From Candidatus Woesearchaeota archaeon (GTDB lineage: Archaea; Nanobdellota; Nanobdellia; SCGC-AAA011-G17; GW2011-AR17), in the NCBI GenBank assembly GCA_009691355.1, contig SICW01000036.1:1-7338 (forward strand): 7,338 bases of DNA, written 5' to 3'. The notes under the pieces are model-generated. The model was not told where the DNA came from. It searched no databases and saw nothing but the letters and a program-made list of their open reading frames with translations. Shown one piece after another: positions 3,994-7,338 of the stretch (within the stretch, counting starts at the first letter, position 1; the number at the start of each line of letters is the position of its first letter). Made by a program: the position numbers and the translations under genes.

Positions 3994-6531
3994 ATGCCTT
4001 TTTATCAGCAGGATATTAAAGAAATTTTTAAAGAATTGAACAGTACTGAAAAAGGACTGTCTTCTCTTGAAGCAAAAAAGCGTCTCCAGCATTATGGATT
4101 AAATACTTTAAAAAGTGGAAAAAAAATCTCTCTCTTTCAATTATTTTTTCATCAAATACATGACCCCTTGGTTTATGTGCTTCTTTTTGCTGGGCTGGTT
4201 TCGTTTTGGATAGGTAATATTATTGATGGAGTGATTATCTTGGTTGTTATTCTTTTTAATGCGAGTTTTGGGATGTTTCAGGAGTATAAGGCAGAAAAAG
4301 CAATTCAGCTTCTCCAAAAATTACGGCAGTATACTTCTCGTGTTTTACGTGATGGAAAGGATGTTCTTGTTGATAGTGATACGCTCGTTCCGGGAGATGT
4401 TCTTATTCTTGAAGAAGGAGATAAGGTTCCTGCTGATTGCCGTATTTTTTCGGTTGTAGACTGCGAAATAGATGAAGCTTCTCTTACGGGGGAGTCAAAA
4501 GCAGTAAAAAAAACAATTGAAATTTTGAAGAAAGACAAACTGATTTTAGGTGATCAAAAGAATATGCTTTTTGCTGGGACTATGCTTGTACGTGGAAAAG
4601 CAAAAGCTCTTGTTGTTGCTACAGCAATGCAAACAGAACTTGGAAAGATTGCAAAAGCATTAGATACAATACAGGAAGAACAAACTCCTCTACAGAAAAA
4701 GTTGAAGGAAATAGGGAAAGTTCTCACTTTTATGGTTTTAGGTATTTGTGTTATTATTTTTGGTATTGGAATCTATGAAGGTTTTCCTGTTCTTGAGATG
4801 TTTCTTCTTGCTGTGAGTCTAGCTGTTGCTGCAATTCCTGAGGGTTTACCTGCAGTAGTGATTATTACTTTAGCTTTGGGACTACGAAGAATGCTCAAAA
4901 AGAAGGCATTGATACGTCAGCTAAAATCTGTTGAAACTTTAGGAAGTGTGAGTGTTATTTGTAGTGATAAGACCGGGACTTTAACGAAGAATGAAATGAC
5001 TGTCACCCATTTGTATAGTTCCTTTCAGGAATATACTGTAACAGGATCCGGTTATTCACCTAAAGGGGATATTTTATTGCGAGGAAAAAGAACTGAGAAA
5101 GATGTTCGTTCTTTGTTATCTATTGCTACGACTTGTAATAATGCCACACTGGAAATTGGTGATCCTACCGAAAGAGCATTACAAGTGCTTGCTTCTAAGG
5201 GAAAGGTTGTTGCTTTGGATAGAGTTTCTGAAATACCTTTCTCTTCAGATGCGAAATTTATGAGTGTTACAGATGCAAATGGAATTGTGTATATGAAAGG
5301 AGCATTAGAAGTTGTTCTTGCGAAATGTTCTTTTTTAGAGATAGATGGAAAAAGGAGAAAAATTACAGCTGAAGATAAAAAACTGATTCTTCAGAAGAAT
5401 AAAGACTTCTCTAGTAAAGCACTTCGTGTTCTTGCCTTTGCGTATGGAAAAAAAGAACTTTGTTTTGTGGGTCTTGCAGGAATGATGGATCCTCCTAGAT
5501 CAGAAGTCAAAGAAGCTATTGCACTTTGTACAAAGGCTGGGATTCGCTCTATTATGATTACTGGAGATCATGAACTTACTGCTTGTGCTGTTGCTAAACA
5601 AGTGGGTATTCTTGGTAATTCTCTCTCTGGAAGTGTTCTTGATACCCTTTCTGATACTGAGTTACGAAAAGTCGTTAGACATGTTTCTATTTATGCACGA
5701 GTAAACTCTTTGCATAAATCAAGAATATTGAAAGCTTTACAAGCAAATGGAGAAATTGTTGCTATGACTGGAGATGGAGTGAATGATGCTCCAGCATTAA
5801 AACAAGCAAATGTTGGAGTAGCAATGAATATGAAAGGTACTGATGTCTCTAAGGATGTTTCTGATCTTATTCTTTTAGATGATAATTTTGCAACCATTGT
5901 TGCTGCTGTTGAAGAAGGGAGAACGATTTATGCCAATATCCGGAAGTTTGTTCAGTTCCTCATTTCTGCGAATCTTGGAGAAGTAGCACTTGTGTTTGTT
6001 GCGCTTCTTTTAGGTCTTCCTTTACCTTTGCTTCCCTTACAACTGCTTTGGGTTAATCTTGTTACGGATAGTTTTCCGGCATTGGCTCTTGGTGTTGATC
6101 CTGCTGAAAAAGGGATTATGCAGAAAAAGCCTAGAAACTCTCAAGAGAGTTTTTTTCATCGTATGGGATTCTTCTTTTTCTTCTCTACTCTTCTTTCTGT
6201 AGCAGTTACGCTTATATTATTTGCATGGTATCTTCAGTATGGGGATTTGGGTAAAGCAAGAACCGTGAGTTTGACTGCTTTGATTCTCTTTGAGCTTTTC
6301 CTGGTGTTTGCATGCAGGTCTGAAGAACGCTCTGTTTTTTCTTTGTCTTCTAATTGGTATTTGTATGGCGCAGTATTTTTATCTTTGGCTCTTCAGTTGG
6401 TGCTCATATATAGCCCTATTGGCGTTTATTTTTCTCTTGTTCCTTTGACTCTTTATGATTGGCTCTTGATTGTTCCCTTTGCTGCGTCTGGGTTTGTTTT
6501 CTTTGAAGTGAAGAAATTTCTTTCGAAATAG
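3994..6531 (+). CDS. P2-type (SERCA/LMCA1-like) calcium-transporting ATPase
   Basis: This 845-aa pump should hydrolyse ATP to export Ca2+ across the cytoplasmic membrane. Visible in order: N-terminal cytoplasmic region; helices M1-M2 (about 59-95); actuator domain with TGES (165-168); M3-M4 with PEGLP (282-286); phosphorylation motif DKTGT with Asp325; nucleotide domain with KGA (435-437); DPPR (499-502), TGD (523-525) and TGDGVNDAP (592-600); then M5-M10 to the end. The Ca2+ ligands of both SERCA sites appear present: Glu283 in M4, Asn660 and Glu663 in M5 (ISANLGEV), Asn688, Thr691 and Asp692 in M6 (LLWVNLVTD), and Glu767 in M8. This favours a true Ca2+ pump over a Mn2+, Na+ or H+ pump, though the ion is inferred. 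Length is normal for prokaryotic members (about 850-900). The ATG is leaderless. The gene stands alone between terminator-like signals. Confidence 0.95.
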   Translation: MPFYQQDIKEIFKELNSTEKGLSSLEAKKRLQHYGLNTLKSGKKISLFQLFFHQIHDPLVYVLLFAGLVSFWIGNIIDGVIILVVILFNASFGMFQEYKAEKAIQLLQKLRQYTSRVLRDGKDVLVDSDTLVPGDVLILEEGDKVPADCRIFSVVDCEIDEASLTGESKAVKKTIEILKKDKLILGDQKNMLFAGTMLVRGKAKALVVATAMQTELGKIAKALDTIQEEQTPLQKKLKEIGKVLTFMVLGICVIIFGIGIYEGFPVLEMFLLAVSLAVAAIPEGLPAVVIITLALGLRRMLKKKALIRQLKSVETLGSVSVICSDKTGTLTKNEMTVTHLYSSFQEYTVTGSGYSPKGDILLRGKRTEKDVRSLLSIATTCNNATLEIGDPTERALQVLASKGKVVALDRVSEIPFSSDAKFMSVTDANGIVYMKGALEVVLAKCSFLEIDGKRRKITAEDKKLILQKNKDFSSKALRVLAFAYGKKELCFVGLAGMMDPPRSEVKEAIALCTKAGIRSIMITGDHELTACAVAKQVGILGNSLSGSVLDTLSDTELRKVVRHVSIYARVNSLHKSRILKALQANGEIVAMTGDGVNDAPALKQANVGVAMNMKGTDVSKDVSDLILLDDNFATIVAAVEEGRTIYANIRKFVQFLISANLGEVALVFVALLLGLPLPLLPLQLLWVNLVTDSFPALALGVDPAEKGIMQKKPRNSQESFFHRMGFFFFFSTLLSVAVTLILFAWYLQYGDLGKARTVSLTALILFELFLVFACRSEERSVFSLSSNWYLYGAVFLSLALQLVLIYSPIGVYFSLVPLTLYDWLLIVPFAASGFVFFEVKKFLSK
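6135..6156 (+). other. Terminator-like hairpin inside the Ca2+ ATPase coding region
   Basis: AAACTCTC (6135-6142), two bases, then GAGAGTTT (6145-6152) form a perfect 8-bp inverted repeat that runs straight into four more T (6153-6156). It encodes the M6-M7 linker and the start of M7 of the pump (the NSQESFFH region). The shape is that of an intrinsic terminator but it lies in frame within the gene, so it may cause pausing or partial early termination, or nothing. Confidence 0.35.
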
Positions 6532-6570
6532 TAGCAGATACTCTAAAATGTATATTGTAGGATCGTTTCT

Positions 6571-6578
6571 TTTAAATA
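6571..6578 (+). promoter_or_regulatory. TATA box of the Cys-rich surface protein gene
   Basis: TTTAAATA is a full match to the archaeal consensus. The predicted transcript start is near 6601, giving a leader of about 27 nt that contains the SD at 6616-6620. An in-frame GTG at 6595 would lie upstream of this transcript start and is rejected. Confidence 0.65.
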
Positions 6579-6615
6579 TTAAATCTGATTCTTAGTGTAT
6601 ATTCATTCTAAAAAA

Positions 6616-6620
6616 GGGGT
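6616..6620 (+). promoter_or_regulatory. Shine-Dalgarno sequence deciding the start at 6628
   Basis: AGGGGT, extending into TGATG, ends about 7 nt before ATG 6628 and can pair with the archaeal 16S rRNA end. With the signal peptide that begins exactly there, it fixes the start. Confidence 0.6.
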
Positions 6621-6627
6621 TGATGAA

Positions 6628-7215
6628 ATGAAAAAAAGTATTTTTATATTATTGAGTTTGTTAGTGTTAGGTGTGGGCATGGTGAGTGCGGATTTATGTG
6701 TTGATTCTAGTGATTGTCCAACTGATGCAGCTTGTGTCATTAATGATGTTAATGGTTTTAAAGGTCAATGTATTATATGTACTGATAGTGAGCAGGATAC
6801 TGAAGTTGGTTATGATTATAAAGTTAAAGGAGAAATTAGTGAGGGAGTAGATGATAATACTGGTGAGTTAGTCACAAATCTAGTTGATACTTGTGATGGA
6901 GTTTATCTTATAGAATATTATTGCCCTGATAAAGACTTAGGTGCTCCTCATGGAGTTGTTTATGGTTATAGTAGCTCTACTAGAGTTTCTTGTTCCTCTT
7001 TATATGCGGGGTATAGTTGTAGTGATGGAGCTTGTACAAAGACTAAAGTAGCTACTACTACTTATAAATCATCTAACACTAAGCTTGGAGCAGCTGAATA
7101 TGTCTCTGGTAATTCCTTACCTTGGATACTTGGTGGAGTAGGTATCCTTCTTTTAGCTGGAGTAGGATACTGGCACTTTAAAGGAACAAAGACTTCTAAG
7201 CGAAGAAAGAAATAG
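6628..7215 (+). CDS. Secreted, membrane-anchored Cys-rich surface protein
   Basis: This 195-aa protein starts with a Sec signal peptide, MKKSIFILLSLLVLGVGMVSA, with likely cleavage after Ala21. The exposed part has ten cysteines (24, 30, 36, 48, 51, 89, 99, 122, 131, 136). They frame C-x(5)-C-x(5)-C, a C-x-x-C, the segments DYKVKGEISEG and LIEYYC, and the closing GYSCSDGAC. That series resembles the short Cys-rich modules I remember in many Woesearchaeota and Pacearchaeota surface proteins. A Thr/Ser-rich stalk (140-163) leads to one C-terminal helix at about 165-182 and the basic tail KGTKTSKRRKK, which fixes the orientation: the Cys domain outside, the tail inside. The cysteines are probably disulfide bonded. 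Acidic residues around 52-88 could bind Ca2+, an inference encouraged only by the neighbouring Ca2+ pump. Adhesion, host contact or envelope structure are possible roles. Confidence 0.85.
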   Translation: MKKSIFILLSLLVLGVGMVSADLCVDSSDCPTDAACVINDVNGFKGQCIICTDSEQDTEVGYDYKVKGEISEGVDDNTGELVTNLVDTCDGVYLIEYYCPDKDLGAPHGVVYGYSSSTRVSCSSLYAGYSCSDGACTKTKVATTTYKSSNTKLGAAEYVSGNSLPWILGGVGILLLAGVGYWHFKGTKTSKRRKK

Positions 7216-7230
7216 TTTTTTCTTTTTTTT
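7216..7230 (+). terminator. T-tract terminator after the Cys-rich protein gene
   Basis: Six T, a C, then eight T follow the TAG stop directly. It is the clearest plus-strand T-tract in the window and separates this gene from enolase. Confidence 0.7.
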
Positions 7231-7237
7231 AAGAATA

Positions 7238-7245
7238 TATTTAAA
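7238..7245 (+). promoter_or_regulatory. TATA box of the enolase gene
   Basis: TATTTAAA is centred about 27 bp before ATG 7268, so the enolase transcript is predicted to be leaderless. Confidence 0.65.
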
Positions 7246-7267
7246 CAAGTATATGCTCTTTTAAAGT

Positions 7268-7338
7268 ATGCGTATTCAAAATTTGAAAGCAAAGGTTATT
7301 CATAATTCTCGTGGAGAAAAAACAATAGAAGTTTTGGT
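7268..7338 (+). CDS. eno: Enolase, N-terminal fragment (runs off the window)
   Basis: Only 23 codons are visible, but they match the N-terminal strand and loop of enolase: MRIQNLKAKVIHNSRGEKTIEVL aligns with the usual pattern of I-x-A-R-x-I-L-D-S-R-G-N-P-T-V-E-V. Enolase converts 2-phosphoglycerate to phosphoenolpyruvate in glycolysis and gluconeogenesis. The SRG core, whose serine helps bind the catalytic metal through the mobile loop, is kept. The usual LDSRGNP is changed to HNSRGEK, a divergent form that might be typical of DPANN enolases or mark an enolase-like paralogue. The ATG follows a TATA box at leaderless spacing. The rest of the gene, including catalytic Lys and metal-binding acids, lies outside, so activity cannot be judged. 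Confidence 0.8.
   Translation, partial: MRIQNLKAKVIHNSRGEKTIEVL

Noticed and set aside
6595..6627. GTG start 11 codons before the surface protein ATG
   Set aside because: It precedes the predicted transcript start and would put a charged segment ahead of the signal peptide. ATG 6628 has an SD and begins a clean signal peptide.
6532..6627. Gap between the ATPase and the surface protein checked for a small RNA or terminator
   Set aside because: Apart from the TATA box and SD there is no stable hairpin or long T-run. Only TTTCTTTT at 6566-6573 could act as a weak end signal.
7062..7292. Minus-strand frame of 76 codons across the end of the surface protein gene and the enolase promoter
   Set aside because: It is antisense to two genes, a T-tract and a TATA box; it has no SD and its composition is not protein-like.
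1..7338. CRISPR arrays, transposons, toxin-antitoxin pairs, integration sites, tRNA and rRNA genes
   Set aside because: No direct-repeat array, terminal inverted repeats, transposase or integrase motifs, or cloverleaf-like sequence were seen on either strand by reading.

Overview
The window looks like a piece of a low-GC archaeal chromosome, most likely from a DPANN lineage such as Woesearchaeota or Pacearchaeota. The taxon is inferred from gene content and signals, because there is no rRNA marker here. Four things point to Archaea. TTTAAATA/TTTATAA-type TATA boxes sit about 26-29 bp upstream of several start codons, which fits leaderless transcripts. Other genes have a box further upstream and a short leader with a Shine-Dalgarno (SD) sequence. 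Gene ends are followed by plain T-tracts, like archaeal terminators. The window also holds small membrane proteins, a Cys-rich surface protein of a kind common in DPANN genomes, and the start of an unusual enolase.

Layout: positions 24-3542 are all minus strand. From the divergent promoter near 3570 leftwards these are a DUF1461-like four-helix membrane protein overlapping a glutaredoxin (2732-3542), two small membrane proteins of 85 aa each (2354-2611 and 2033-2290), a fold-type I PLP aminotransferase (650-1975), and a conserved-looking 144-aa protein (24-458). The last is preceded and overlapped by a possible GTG-started membrane microprotein (358-567). Positions 3610-7338 are all plus strand: a short HPF/RaiA-like ribosome hibernation protein (3610-3942), an 845-aa P2-type Ca2+ ATPase (3994-6531), a secreted or surface-anchored protein with ten cysteines (6628-7215), and the first 23 codons of enolase (7268 to the window end).

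How the genes relate: the only tightly coupled pair is DUF1461-like plus glutaredoxin, with a 20-nt overlap and the glutaredoxin SD inside the upstream gene. Most other genes appear to be transcribed singly, each with its own TATA box and often a T-tract behind it. The pair and the HPF-like gene diverge from one near-palindromic TATA element. The start codons of three plus-strand genes were moved downstream from the longest possible frame on the basis of promoter and SD positions.

No CRISPR array, transposon, tRNA/rRNA, integrase or toxin-antitoxin module is visible. I found no convincing new multi-gene system. The best leads are the overlapping GTG microprotein, the shared divergent promoter, the membrane protein/glutaredoxin pair, and a terminator-like hairpin inside the Ca2+ pump gene.
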